A stretch of DNA of 64,000 nucleotides, taken from NCBI GenBank assembly GCA_965237595.1, contig CBDEFY010000006.1, positions 558,001 to 622,000 on the forward strand. The letters run 5' to 3'. The notes beneath the pieces were generated by a model. It ran no database searches and was not told the DNA's origin. It saw only the letters and a list, made by a program, of their open reading frames with translations. The first letter of the stretch is position 1. Every line of letters begins with the position of its first letter. Made by a program: the position numbers and the translations under genes. Positions 53,990 to 62,549 of this stretch are shown here, piece by piece. The stretch comes from UBA9611 sp965237595. Lineage in GTDB: Bacteria; Chloroflexota; Dehalococcoidia; Lucifugimonadales; UBA3495.

Positions 53990-53995
53990 ATTGGC

Positions 53996-54898
53996 ATGGA
54001 AAAGTACACGATAAAGCACTTCGAGCAACAGTTCCCAGACGAAGATTCTTGCCTTGAATTCATCAAGCAAGCCCGTTGGCCGGACGGCGTTCATTGCACC
54101 AAGTGCGATAAGGTAACTGGCCATTACCGCATTAAAGGCCGCAAGGTCTACTCTTGTGAATTCTGTGGTACCCACGTCTCGCCAACTGCCGATACCATCT
54201 TCCACAAGTCCAGTACATCGCTCAAGACCTGGTTCCACGCGATGTTCCTTATGGCCTCTACCCGCACCGGCATTTCCGCCAAGCAGTTGGAGCGGGAAAC
54301 CGGCGTCACTTACAAGACGGCTTGGCGGATGTTCACCCAAATCCGTAAGTTGATGGCCCAGGAAGACGGCATCTCTCTGTTCGGAGAGGTAGAAGTTGAT
54401 GAGACTTACGTCGGCGGCAAGGAACGGAACAAGCACGAATCCAAAAAGCTCCACGCCGGGCGCGGAACCGCAGGCAAGACCGTGGTGGTAGGCTTGGTTG
54501 AGCGTAAGGGCAACGCCGTGGTTGAGGTACAACCCGACAGCAAGGCATCCACCATCGTCCCGATGATCCAAGAACACGTCCATCCCTACGATGCTATCAT
54601 CTACACCGACGAACACGGAGCCTACAACCACCTTTCCAGTCTCGGCTATGCCCATGAAACCGTGGTCCACAGCGCCAAGCAGTACGTTGCAGGACGCGCC
54701 CATACCAACAATATCGAAGGCTTCAGGAGCAATACCAAGCGGGGCATCGATGGCGTTCACCACGCGGTCAGCCCCAAATACCTGCAAGGCTACCTGGACG
54801 CCTACGTGTACAGGTTCAACCATCGGAACAGCACTACTCCGATGTTTTTTCAGTTGATGGGGCAGGTTTCTTCTTGTCTGCGGGTTGAGCGGCCTTAG
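53996..54898 (+). CDS. IS1595-family (ISXO2-like) transposase
   Basis: A 300-residue transposase with an N-terminal zinc ribbon (CTKCDKVTGHYRIKGRKVYSCEFCGTHVSPTADTIFHKS), a helical region (ISAKQLERETGVTYKTAWRM) and the ISXO2 DDE domain (VEVDETYVGGKER, IYTDEHGAYN, TNNIEGFRSNTKRGI). All three acids are present, so it could be active. It has no ribosome binding site and starts almost at the predicted transcription start. A 40-residue ORF overlaps its 3' end on the other strand. Element ends were not located. Confidence 0.92.
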   Translation: MEKYTIKHFEQQFPDEDSCLEFIKQARWPDGVHCTKCDKVTGHYRIKGRKVYSCEFCGTHVSPTADTIFHKSSTSLKTWFHAMFLMASTRTGISAKQLERETGVTYKTAWRMFTQIRKLMAQEDGISLFGEVEVDETYVGGKERNKHESKKLHAGRGTAGKTVVVGLVERKGNAVVEVQPDSKASTIVPMIQEHVHPYDAIIYTDEHGAYNHLSSLGYAHETVVHSAKQYVAGRAHTNNIEGFRSNTKRGIDGVHHAVSPKYLQGYLDAYVYRFNHRNSTTPMFFQLMGQVSSCLRVERP

Positions 54899-54956
54899 TC
54901 AGTAGCCGCTCAAACGCCTCTTTGGTCAATGGCTTCTGTTCTTTCTTCTCTGTCAT
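54834..54956 (-). CDS. Small protein antisense to the IS1595 transposase 3' end
   Basis: A 40-residue Lys-rich ORF (MTEKKEQKPLTKEAFERLLT then KAAQPADKKKPAPSTEKTSE). It covers the last 65 bases of the transposase on the opposite strand. A GGGGAAAC sequence precedes its ATG. Comparable LTKEAFxxLLxKAxQP short proteins are, from memory, recurrent next to ISXO2-type transposases, which suggests a passenger or accessory protein; its function is unknown. Confidence 0.5.
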   Translation of the reverse strand: MTEKKEQKPLTKEAFERLLTKAAQPADKKKPAPSTEKTSE

Positions 54957-54966
54957 GTTTCCCCTT

Positions 54967-56364
54967 CTATACCGGTTGCAAGATGCTGAGTTCCTGTAAT
55001 CGCGCTATCAAGAATTCCTGCGTCCTGCTGCCCTTCATGGAGTTGCACGCGCCGCATAGCAGTTGCAGGTTGCCCAGATGGTCAGTCCCGCCACGGCTTT
55101 GCGGGACTAAATGGTCTATCGTGAAGTTGCGGAATGGAAAGTCCCTATGGCAACCGGCGCATAAGCCCTCCTGTTGACCAAAGAGGACGTGCCTATTCTG
55201 CCGGTAGTTAACCGGAGCATCGATGTCCGTCCGGCGCGGGATATCAGACCGGGCCGTCACAAGCCGGTTGTGAAAAAGGCTTCCCATCGTTTTCTGCAAC
55301 CGCAGGTTGACCAATTCCACGGCCTTTGAAGATAAGTCTATCCCCAACCATTCTCGGCCCAGGTTCTCCGCTGCTACACACGCCGTAGCGCAACCACAAA
55401 AGGGGTCTAATACCACGTCGCCGGGGTTGCTACTGGCCGCGATGATGCGCTTTAAGAGAGCCAAGGGCTTCTGGGTGGGGTAGCCGACTCGCTCTTTTGA
55501 ATGTGCCTGGATTGGTTGCACATCGTCCCAAATTGTATCAACAGGATTGCCTTGCATCTCATCCAGATGCCTTTTGAACGCTGGTACGGACCCAGGGCGC
55601 TGCTGAATAACCAAGCCTTGATCATAGGCTGCCTGCATCCGCTCTCGAGTCCAACGCCATACTCTAGTAACGCCAAGGAACTCGTAGGTCAGATTCGGAC
55701 GGTCTTTGTTTGGATTTGCCAGATTATCCAGCCGATAACGGCGGCCAGTTTCTGGTTCAACATGGCGGTAGAACTTGTCTACATAAGTTTTGTCGTGGGG
55801 GCGAAATGGACGACACCAAGTGAACCAATCAGACTTGCTGTAATATAAGAGGAAGTCAGCGTTATTAGGATAACCTTTGAAGGCTAGACCTTTGGCATTG
55901 GTGCGCCGCCAGGTAATCTCGTTCCTGAAGTTCCCCACCCCGAACACTGCGTCCATAAGTAGCTTGAGGTAGTGGCTGGCGGTGGAGTCACAGTGAAGGT
56001 AGATACTCCCAGTATCCTTCAACACCCTTCGCATTTCTAAGAGCCTAACCGCCATCATGGTCAGGTAAGACTGCATCCCCTTCCCATGGGTCAGCTTGGC
56101 GGTATGGAGCAGATTGGCTACGGCGGGTTGCTCGTCCGCAATCAGTCCCATCCATGCAACGTCAAGGTCTGAAAGCGTCCAAGTATCCTTGAAAGCCGCG
56201 CCTGCGGCAGCACTGCCCACCGGGGCGGAATAGTCACGGTTAGAATTGAATGGCGGGTCCAGATAGATAAGGTCTACCGTCTCGGAATTCAGACCGCGCA
56301 GGATGTCCAGGTTGTCTCCGGTCCATAGCGTCCGATTGGTGAAGTTTGGCCCCGCCGCGCCCAT
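54967..56364 (-). CDS. DNA methyltransferase fused to an HNH domain
   Basis: A 465-residue protein. Residues 1-350 form an N6-adenine/N4-cytosine DNA methyltransferase: TLWTGDNLDILRGL, VDLIYLDPPFNSNRDY (motif IV DPPF), GSIYLHCDSTASHYLKLLMD, a variable target-recognition region and GDVVLDPFCGCATACVAAENLGR (motif I). The C-terminal 70 residues are an HNH nuclease fold, CAGCHRDFPFRNFTIDHLVP, then GGTDHLGNLQLLCGACNSMKG. Both zinc-binding Cys pairs and the DH pair are present. ATG 56364 is preferred for GGAGAGGGAG upstream; the ORF extends further. Such fusions occur in phages and mobile islands; whether it cuts unmodified DNA or acts as a modification enzyme is not known. Confidence 0.87.
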   Translation of the reverse strand: MGAAGPNFTNRTLWTGDNLDILRGLNSETVDLIYLDPPFNSNRDYSAPVGSAAAGAAFKDTWTLSDLDVAWMGLIADEQPAVANLLHTAKLTHGKGMQSYLTMMAVRLLEMRRVLKDTGSIYLHCDSTASHYLKLLMDAVFGVGNFRNEITWRRTNAKGLAFKGYPNNADFLLYYSKSDWFTWCRPFRPHDKTYVDKFYRHVEPETGRRYRLDNLANPNKDRPNLTYEFLGVTRVWRWTRERMQAAYDQGLVIQQRPGSVPAFKRHLDEMQGNPVDTIWDDVQPIQAHSKERVGYPTQKPLALLKRIIAASSNPGDVVLDPFCGCATACVAAENLGREWLGIDLSSKAVELVNLRLQKTMGSLFHNRLVTARSDIPRRTDIDAPVNYRQNRHVLFGQQEGLCAGCHRDFPFRNFTIDHLVPQSRGGTDHLGNLQLLCGACNSMKGSRTQEFLIARLQELSILQPV

Positions 56365-56476
56365 GTCTCCCTCTCCATGTGCAAGACTGTTGGGAGTATA
56401 CTGACAATGGCCAAGTATAGACAACTCAAACATCCGTGCTACGTGACGTTAGGGTACAGTTACCGAAGTAAATGGG

Positions 56477-56785
56477 ATGCCTGGGGTCAGGATAAGCAAC
56501 CTCGATGACTTCTCAGCCCCTTGCCAGATTCACCTCTTTTGGTTTCATGCAGAACCGAACCTTGATTATTGTTGTCTGCTTCAAACTAAGATGAGGAACT
56601 CGCCTGACGGATTGGTCGAAGTGGTCGCTCCGATGCATCCCTCTGAAGCAATTGGAGTTTTCCCGGAGGTCTTGAATTGGGACCGTTGGTCCGAAGAGCT
56701 AGATGATACCGATTACTTCTTATTCGTAAAGGAGAAGATCGGTCGATTCGCCGGGCGGTTGCTAGGGCGTGTTTGCAAACTATAG
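56477..56785 (+). pseudogene. Unidentified gene truncated by an IS5-type fragment
   Basis: A 102-residue ORF (SAPCQIHLFWFHAEPNLDYC, RNSPDGLVEVVAPMHPSEA, WDRWSEELDDTDYFLFVKE) not recognised. Its last codons GRVCKL lie in GGGCGTGTTTGCAAACTATA, which is an IS5-type terminal sequence, so the original C terminus is lost. Start choice is weak. Confidence 0.4.
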
Positions 56786-56853
56786 CCAGAGTAGAATTGA
56801 TGCGATGTGGAGCATAGCTAGGTAGTTTTCAGCCTTCTTCTCGTACCGGGTGG
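56764..56853 (-). mobile_element. IS5-family element fragment
   Basis: The minus strand encodes YTTRYEKKAENYLAMLHIAS and ILLWL, a typical IS5-group transposase C terminus, next to the terminal repeat-like GGGCGTGTTTGCAAAC. The rest is cut off by the IS3-type copy starting at 56854. Confidence 0.7.
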
Positions 56854-56964
56854 TGTAGACCGTCAGCGATAATGGGACACATATAAGGGTAGGAAAACCC
56901 GAGAGTCGGAGGGTGGTGTGAGCTCCTGAAATGAGGGTAGAGCTACCCACAGAAAGGAGCAGAT

Positions 56965-57360
56965 GTGTCCCAATTAGAAGTAAGCAAAGCAGAGGCCGCC
57001 GAGGAACGAAGCGAGCAGACCAGGTCTTTCGTCCGCACAGTGAAGGCGGCTGCCCGACGTAAGTACACCTCGGAAGAGAAGATCCTGTCACTGGCGAGGG
57101 TAAATTACCCAAATGTGGCGGCGGGAGGGGATCAAGCCCCACTCCTACTACTCGTGGACCAAAGAGTTCATGGAGGCGGGCAAGGAGAGGTTGACCCGTG
57201 ACTCGGTTCGGGACGCCACTCAGCATGAGGTAGGGCAGCTCAAGCGAGAGAACGGGGAACTCAAGGAGCTAGTGGCCGATCTGTCGCTGGAGGCGTACCG
57301 TCTCAAAAAAACGGCCATCCCCGTGCCCCAGGACGCCAAGACCAACAAGGACTTGAGGAC
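56965..57360 (+). pseudogene. IS3-family OrfA, disrupted (copy 1)
   Basis: Starts GTG with SQLEVSKAEAAEERSEQTRS, like copy 2, but after KYTSEEKIL a short foreign-looking segment replaces the HTH coding region and shifts the frame; the frame YYSWTKEFMEAGKERLTRDS then resumes separately. Beyond PVPQDA the 135-bp deletion removes the normal orfA end and the orfB start. Non-functional. Confidence 0.85.
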
Positions 57361-58203
57361 CGACCAGGAGGCGATCAGCCACCATGGAACCGTCTTACTA
57401 TTCAGGAAGAACGCTCAGTCCTGTTATCAGCCAGAGAGATGCCAGAGCTGAGCTGCCGTCAGCTGGCCGCGTGGATCACCGACAACCACGGCTTCTCAGT
57501 CTCAGAGTCCAGCGTCTACCGTATCCTGGGCAGGGAGGGCCTAGTGAAGCGGCCTGAGATGCGGTTGGCCGCGGGGAAGGAGTACCACCGCAAGACCACA
57601 GGACCTCACCAGATGTGGGCCACCGATGCCTCATACTTCAGGGTGGTTGGTTGGGGCTACTACTACCTGGTCACCGTTATGGACGACTACTCCCGCTTCA
57701 TCCTGGCTCACAGGCTTCAGCAAGATATGACGGCCGACTCCTTCATCGAGGTGGTCCAGGATGCTGTGGACACGACCAGCATGGACCAAGTTCCAGTCAC
57801 AGACCGCACCAGGCTGCTGAGTGACAACGGTCCAGGCTATGTCTAAAGAGCATTCAGGGACTACCTGGGGATGGTTGGCATCAAGCACATCCTAGCAACT
57901 CCTTTCCACCCTCAGACCAACGGGAAGCTGGAGCGCTACCACCAGACCATCAAACGGGACGTCAACCAGGTGCCTTATGAGTTGCCCGCCGACCTTGAGG
58001 CTGCTATCGCGGCCTTCGTCAGCTACTACAACTACCGGCGCTATCACAAGGCTCTGGGCAACGTGACACCATCAGACGTGCTCAAGGGAAGACGGCAAGA
58101 GATCCTACAACGCAGGAAGGAGGTGAAGGCTCAAACCACCAAACGGCGACGACGCTACAACAGGGCCCTCAGGGAGCTCACCAGACCTCCATCCAGCCCC
58201 TGA
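57361..58203 (+). pseudogene. IS3-family OrfB, N-truncated with in-frame stop (copy 1)
   Basis: Retains ELSCRQLAAWITDNHGFSVS, WATDASYFRVVGWGYYYLVT (first D), LLSDNGPGYV (second D), then TAA at 57844-57846, then, in the same frame, RAFRDYLGMVGIKHILATPF and HPQTNGKLERYHQTIK with the catalytic Glu. The first 45 or so codons are deleted. The stop is identical in copy 2. Confidence 0.85.
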
Positions 58204-58405
58204 TCTCTCGGCTCCCAATGTGTCCCACTTTTGCTGGTTGCTAACATGATGGGATTACACGGATGCAAACGGCGTCTCGGGGCGACGAAATCAGCAGCGC
58301 ACTCATGACCGCCACCGACAGGGGGCGCCGTTGCGGAGTGTTTCCGAGTCTACAATCGCTGTACGAGGCTCGTCTCCCGCGCCTCGTAATTGTGCGATTG
58401 GAGCC

Positions 58406-59244
58406 GTGGGCGTTTCAGGATCCTGGATAAGACTTTTACTTTCCGCTTGCAGCGACGTAACTGCCCAGCAGCAGCACTCCCACCGTCTCCATGTCCTGGA
58501 TCATCCCCAGCCTGGGACTGTCCCCCGAGTAGCCTTCGCCCACCCAGCCTGCCTCGCCGCCGCGCTTAACCGAATCGCTACGTGGCTGCATGGTTGAGTG
58601 CTCATCCCCAGAAGCGGGTCTCCGTCACCTGCGCCCCGGCGGACCAACGACAAGAGCTTCATGGTGTCAGCGCTCACAACGCGGAACCTGACCTCCCCGA
58701 CGCGCACGCGACCGGAACCGCCTGGCACCCGCTCCAGATCTCCCCATGTCGACGACGCCGCCTCGTTCACCCGGAGCCTGGCGTCCCGCATCAGGCCGAT
58801 CATCGCCACGTGCAGCGCTCCCCGCCGGCGGGCGTTGGACACACGTTCGTCGTGCCCGCCCCTTCCACTACGGGCCTCGCGCGCGGTCCTTCCGATGGCC
58901 AGGTAGCAGTCCAGGTCGAGGGGCAGCGCCCTGGTGGCGCCGGGAGAGTCGTCCGGCGTCAGTTCGTCCAGGACGGTCCTGGCGACGCCTTGCTGCGCAG
59001 ACACGTTGAAACCTGCTTCCTTGTGGTTGCGCGTGATGGCGGCCGCCACCACCTTCAGGGTCGAGGGCTTCGCTCCTGATTCCCACCTGTCCTTCAGGTA
59101 GGCCGACACGTCTTCGGGAGATGCGGGAAGCGAACTTCTACCCGACGCCTCGCACCACGCGACGAAACGGTTCCACTGGCTCGCGTAGCTCGCCCCGGTC
59201 CGCTTCCTGTCTAGTCCTGATGTTGCAATCCTGTCTTCGGCCAT
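58406..59244 (-). pseudogene. Tyrosine recombinase-like gene, frameshifted and degenerate
   Basis: From ATG 59244 (GGGAGGCTTACGG upstream) the product has a SAM-like core-binding domain (SYASQWNRFVAWCEASGRSSLPAS) and a catalytic-domain start (MIGLMRDARLRVNEAASSTWGDL, with the first Arg). Near 58548 the frame shifts; the next frame gives GEGYSGDSPRLGMIQDMETVGV where SGHSxRVGxAQDM is expected, so the catalytic His is Asp. No nucleophilic Tyr follows. Long in-frame extension upstream of 59244 looks noncoding. Confidence 0.6.
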
Positions 59245-59733
59245 CCGTAAGCCTCCCTCCGACCGCCGCGAAATACACCAGCCGCCACATGGTTTCACAG
59301 TAGCACTCATGCCAAACAGCGAGGCATTGGCGACCGATTGCCAGAGCGCGCACTTGGTCAGACGGCGGAATCCTAGGGCCGGACGATAGGGGCCATACCC
59401 ACCCGTGTTATCCTTAAAATTTCGGCGGATAGTTGCCTGCCGATTCTTCAGGGAGTCACTAGTCCTAGTCAGACGGGGCTCATCAGTTGTTACAGGCACT
59501 TTTGGGCGATACGTCGGCCTGGGACTATTGAACCAAAGCGTAAGCGTCAGGGCTTTGGCCCGAAACCCTCACAGGGAATACTCCTTCGGGGTCCGGGCGC
59601 CGGTGGATAAACTTGACTTCTCCGACCCCGACGGCCTACGCCCGTCATACAGATGGGGCAAGACCAAGTACTGGTCGGACTAATATAGAAGGTGGTACAA
59701 ACTGTGGGGACAGGTCAACGGTGAGGGGCGAGA

Positions 59734-60215
59734 ATGCCAGATAGCAGAAGAACAACCCCTGGGTTTGCAGAGCGTACACGACGAAACTTGGAGTTGGCGA
59801 AAGCCTCCTTCGATTCAAGAAAAGACTTCCACGTTGTAACTCAACTGGTGAATTCTCTTTTAGGTATAGTTGTGCTTCCTTGGCAACGGCATACAGAAGA
59901 AGGCGAACAGGACTTTGAGTCGGGCATTCATCAGGACCTCTTTAAGAAGGGATGGCCGCACTGGACTTTTACTGGCAAGGAAAAGGAAAGGAGAGCGAAA
60001 ACCTGAAGGACCTTGTCGGGAACTTGAGAATCGCCGCCGCCCACGGTCACTATACTTTCTCAGAGGATCCGGATTCGCGCTGCCTGCATGAAGTGACGAT
60101 TAGGGTCGGCAATGGAGCGCCCAACAGTTCACCATGGAGCTATGAGATCAGAGGAGATAAACTGTACGACTTCTGCGTCAAGCTCTCGAAGTACCTAGAG
60201 AACCCCAGTGGCTGA
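59734..60215 (+). pseudogene. HEPN-family nuclease-like gene, frameshifted
   Basis: Frame 1 gives TRRNLELAKASFDSRKDFHV and VTQLVNSLLGIVVLPWQR; from about 59952 another frame gives LKDLVGNLRIAAAHGHYTFS, containing the HEPN motif R-x4-H (RIAAAH), and YDFCVKLSKYLENPSG. Together these match a HEPN RNase-like protein of about 160 residues, a family common in toxin-antitoxin and defence loci. The shift lies around 59950-60005. The 490 bases before it (59245-59733) hold no gene I can support. Confidence 0.55.
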
Positions 60216-60275
60216 GCGGCGGACAGTGGCCCCGGTGGTCGAACCTACCAAGGTAACACAACCATATGGGAAATA

Positions 60276-60494
60276 ATGATGGCACAAAGAGTTCCGTCTC
60301 CGTCCACTTTGAAAGAGGCCGTAGAAACTGTAATCGAACAGAACAAGAGCATCGGCTACAACCCCACTAGGTTTACCCTGATGACTGAGGGTGGCTATGC
60401 CGACAACCTAGTTGTGGTATGCAACAGGCTCATCCAAAGGGGAGAGACCTACGAAGCCGTATCAAGGCAACTCGACAAGCATCCGGACTGTTAG
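60276..60494 (+). pseudogene. Small unidentified ORF truncated by an IS
   Basis: A 72-residue ORF (SLKEAV-type start MAQRVPSPSTLKEAVETVIE, later YADNLVVVCNRLIQRGETYE) 60 bases after the HEPN-like gene. Its last Cys codon and stop (TGTTAG) belong to the IS end at 60489, so the natural C terminus is lost. It might be a HEPN partner; this is not established. Confidence 0.4.
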
Positions 60495-60531
60495 CAACCA
60501 GCAAAAGTGGGACACATTGGGAGCCGAGAGA

Positions 60532-61518
60532 TCAGGGGCTGGATGGAGGTCTGGTGAGCTCCCTGAGGGCCCTGTTGTAGCGTCGTCGCCGTTCGGTGGT
60601 TTGAGCCTTCACCTCCTTCCTGCGTTGTAGGATCTCTTGCCGTCTTCCCTTGAGCACGTCTGATGGTGTCACGTTGCCCAGAGCCTTGTGATAGCGCCGG
60701 TAGTTGTAGTAGCTGACGAAGGCCGCGATAGCAGCCTCAAGGTCGGCGGGCAACTCATAAGGCACCTGGTTGACGTCCCGTTTGATGGTCTGGTGGTAGC
60801 GCTCCAGCTTCCCGTTGGTCTGAGGGTGGAAAGGAGTTGCTAGGATGTGCTTGATGCCAACCATCCCCAGGTAGTCCCTGAATGCTCTTTAGACATAGCC
60901 TGGACCGTTGTCACTCAGCAGCCTGGTGCGGTCTGTGACTGGAACTTGGTCCATGCTGGTCGTGTCCACAGCATCCTGGACCACCTCGATGAAGGAGTCG
61001 GCCGTCATATCTTGCTGAAGCCTGTGAGCCAGGATGAAGCGGGAGTAGTCGTCCATAACGGTGACCAGGTAGTAGTAGCCCCAACCAACCACCCTGAAGT
61101 ATGAGGCATCGGTGGCCCACATCTGGTGAGGTCCTGTGGTCTTGCGGTGGTACTCCTTCCCCGCGGCCAACCGCATCTCAGGCCGCTTCACTAGGCCCTC
61201 CCTGCCCAGGATACGGTAGACGCTGGACTCTGAGACTGAGAAGCCCTGGTTGTCGGTGATCCACGCGGCCAGCTGACGGCAGCTCAGCTCTGGCATCTCT
61301 CTGGCTGATAACAGGACTGAGCGTTCTTCCTGAATAGTAAGACGGTTCCATGGTGCCTGATCGCCTCCTGGTCGGTCCTCAAGTCCTTGTTGGTCTTGGC
61401 GTCTGAGCCACCGGTAGTAGGTGCTCTTAGGGATGCCCAGCTCTCTGAGGACCTTTCGCTTGGGGAGGGGAGACGAGGATACTTTGGTAACTACCTCTGC
61501 CTTCTCCGGGGCGCTCAT
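60532..61518 (-). pseudogene. IS3-family OrfB with in-frame TAA (copy 2)
   Basis: Complete apart from one stop. MSAPEKAEVVTKVSSSPLPK, an HTH (RKVLRELGIPKSTYYRWLRR), HTH_21 (SCRQLAAWITDNQGFSVSES), then the rve core WATDASYFRVVGWGYYY and LLSDNGPGYV, TAA at 60889-60891, and RAFRDYLGMVGIKHILATPF with HPQTNGKLERYHQTIKRDV in the same frame. The stop separates the second and third catalytic acids. Start overlaps the orfA stop as ATGA. Confidence 0.88.
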
Positions 61519-61922
61519 CCGCTGGTACCGGTGGCGTCCTGGGGCACGGGGATGGCCGTTTTTTTGAGACGGTACGCCTCCAGCGACAGATCGGCCACTA
61601 GCTCCTTGAGTTCCCCGTTCTCTCGCTTGAGCTGCCCTACCTCATGCTGAGTGGCGTCCCGAACCGAGTCACGGGTCAACCTCTCCTTGCCCGCCTCCAT
61701 GAACTCTTTGGTCCACGAGTAGTAGGAGTGGGGCTTGATCCCCTCCCGCCGGCACAGGTCGTTGACTGTGACCTCGCGGCGGAAGCCCTCCAGAACAATT
61801 CGGATCTTGTCTTCGGAGGTGTACTTACGTCGGGCAGCCGCCTTCACTGTACGGACGAAAGACCTGGTCTGCTCGCTTCGTTCCTCGGCGGCCTCTGCTT
61901 TGCTTACTTCTAATTGGGACAC
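61515..61922 (-). CDS. IS3-family OrfA (copy 2)
   Basis: A 135-residue protein with a basic HTH (RKYTSEDKIRIVLEGFRREV, VNDLCRREGIKPHSYYSWTK) followed by a coiled coil (VGQLKRENGELKELVADLSLEAYRLKK). GTG start with AAAGGAGCAGAT upstream. Intact, unlike copy 1. Confidence 0.9.
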   Translation of the reverse strand: MSQLEVSKAEAAEERSEQTRSFVRTVKAAARRKYTSEDKIRIVLEGFRREVTVNDLCRREGIKPHSYYSWTKEFMEAGKERLTRDSVRDATQHEVGQLKRENGELKELVADLSLEAYRLKKTAIPVPQDATGTSG

Positions 61923-61940
61923 ATCTGCTCCTTTCTGTGG

Positions 61941-62128
61941 GTAACTCTACCCTCATTTCAGGAGCTCACACCACCCTCCGACTCTCGGGTTTTCCTACCC
62001 TTATATGTGTCCCATTATCGCTGACGGTCTACAGGTAACTCTACCCTCATTTCAGGAACTCACACCACCCTCCGACTCTCGGGTTTTCCTACCCTTATAT
62101 GTGTCCCATTATCGCTGACGGTCTACAG
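61941..62128. repeat. Tandem 94-bp duplication of an IS end
   Basis: 61941-62034 and 62035-62128 differ at one base (GGAGCTC versus GGAACTC). Each contains the IS terminal repeat and promoter-proximal sequence. The outer copy has no transposase attached. Confidence 0.95.
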
Positions 62129-62181
62129 TGCTCGGTTTGGGCTTGCGTCCTTGCCTGCCTTTATAACCTGCCATAGCTAAT
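62128..62181 (-). pseudogene. 5' fragment of a P27-type phage terminase small subunit
   Basis: ATG at about 62175 on the minus strand reads MAGYKGRQGRKPKPST up to the IS end at 62127. This matches the characteristic N terminus of P27-family terminase small subunits (MxGRxGRxGRKPKPT). Everything downstream is cut off by the IS. Only about 16 codons remain. Confidence 0.45.
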
Positions 62182-62272
62182 ACTCCATTTTCTCATTTCG
62201 TAGACAGAAAAATCATGTTCCCACACCGCTTCAGTAAGATAGGGGGCATAAAGGAACTGACCCCCCATATCC

Positions 62273-62549
62273 CTAGCTGGCGGCAACCTTGGGGAAGCCC
62301 ACCGACGTGCGCAGGACTTCGATCAACTCGTCCAGGCTAGACGCCGGGCGGTCTTCCTCGGGGGAGCGCTGAAAGCTCGACTGCCACCGCGGCGCTCACC
62401 GAGTCTGTCGCGGCCTGATCCAGTTCCAGATACTTGAGTATCTCTAACGTGGAGGCCAAGGCCATAACGCGTTGAGGTTCCAATAAGTGCAGCTTCAGGC
62501 CGTTGCGTTGCTGGGTCATCAGGTAATTGCTAAATGGGCTCAGTGTCAT
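62273..62549 (-). pseudogene. Small phage-type ORF, frameshifted
   Basis: Begins MTLSPFSNYLMTQQRNGLKL with ACAGGAGAGA upstream, and is helical through LEILKYLELDQAATDSVSAA. At a C-run near 62362 the frame breaks; removing one C gives PEEDRPASSLDELIEVLRTS and VGFPKVAAS to a stop at 62273. Function unknown. Confidence 0.5.

Larger units (their letters stand above)
56854..58246 (+). mobile_element. IS3-family element, copy 1 (defective)
   Basis: Bounded by TGTAGACCGTCAGCGATAAT (left) and the reverse complement of TGTTAGCAACCAGCAAAAGT (right), imperfect 29-bp inverted ends both ending GGGACACAT inside. It is shorter than copy 2 (60489-62033) because of a 135-bp deletion between two TGGCGTC repeats and an unrelated replacement in orfA. 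No target duplication is evident. It inserted into the IS5 fragment. Confidence 0.85.
60489..62033 (-). mobile_element. IS3-family element, copy 2
   Basis: Nearly identical to copy 1 but in opposite orientation and without its deletions; inverted ends as described there. A second copy of its orfA-side end (94 bp) follows in tandem to 62128. The two copies bracket 58247-60488 as inverted repeats, like a composite transposon. Confidence 0.9.

Noticed and set aside
59405..59683. A 92-codon plus-strand ORF upstream of the HEPN-like gene
   Set aside because: No recognisable family and no ribosome binding site; the C-terminal DPDGLRPSYRWGKTKYWSD looks protein-like but is not enough to support a gene.
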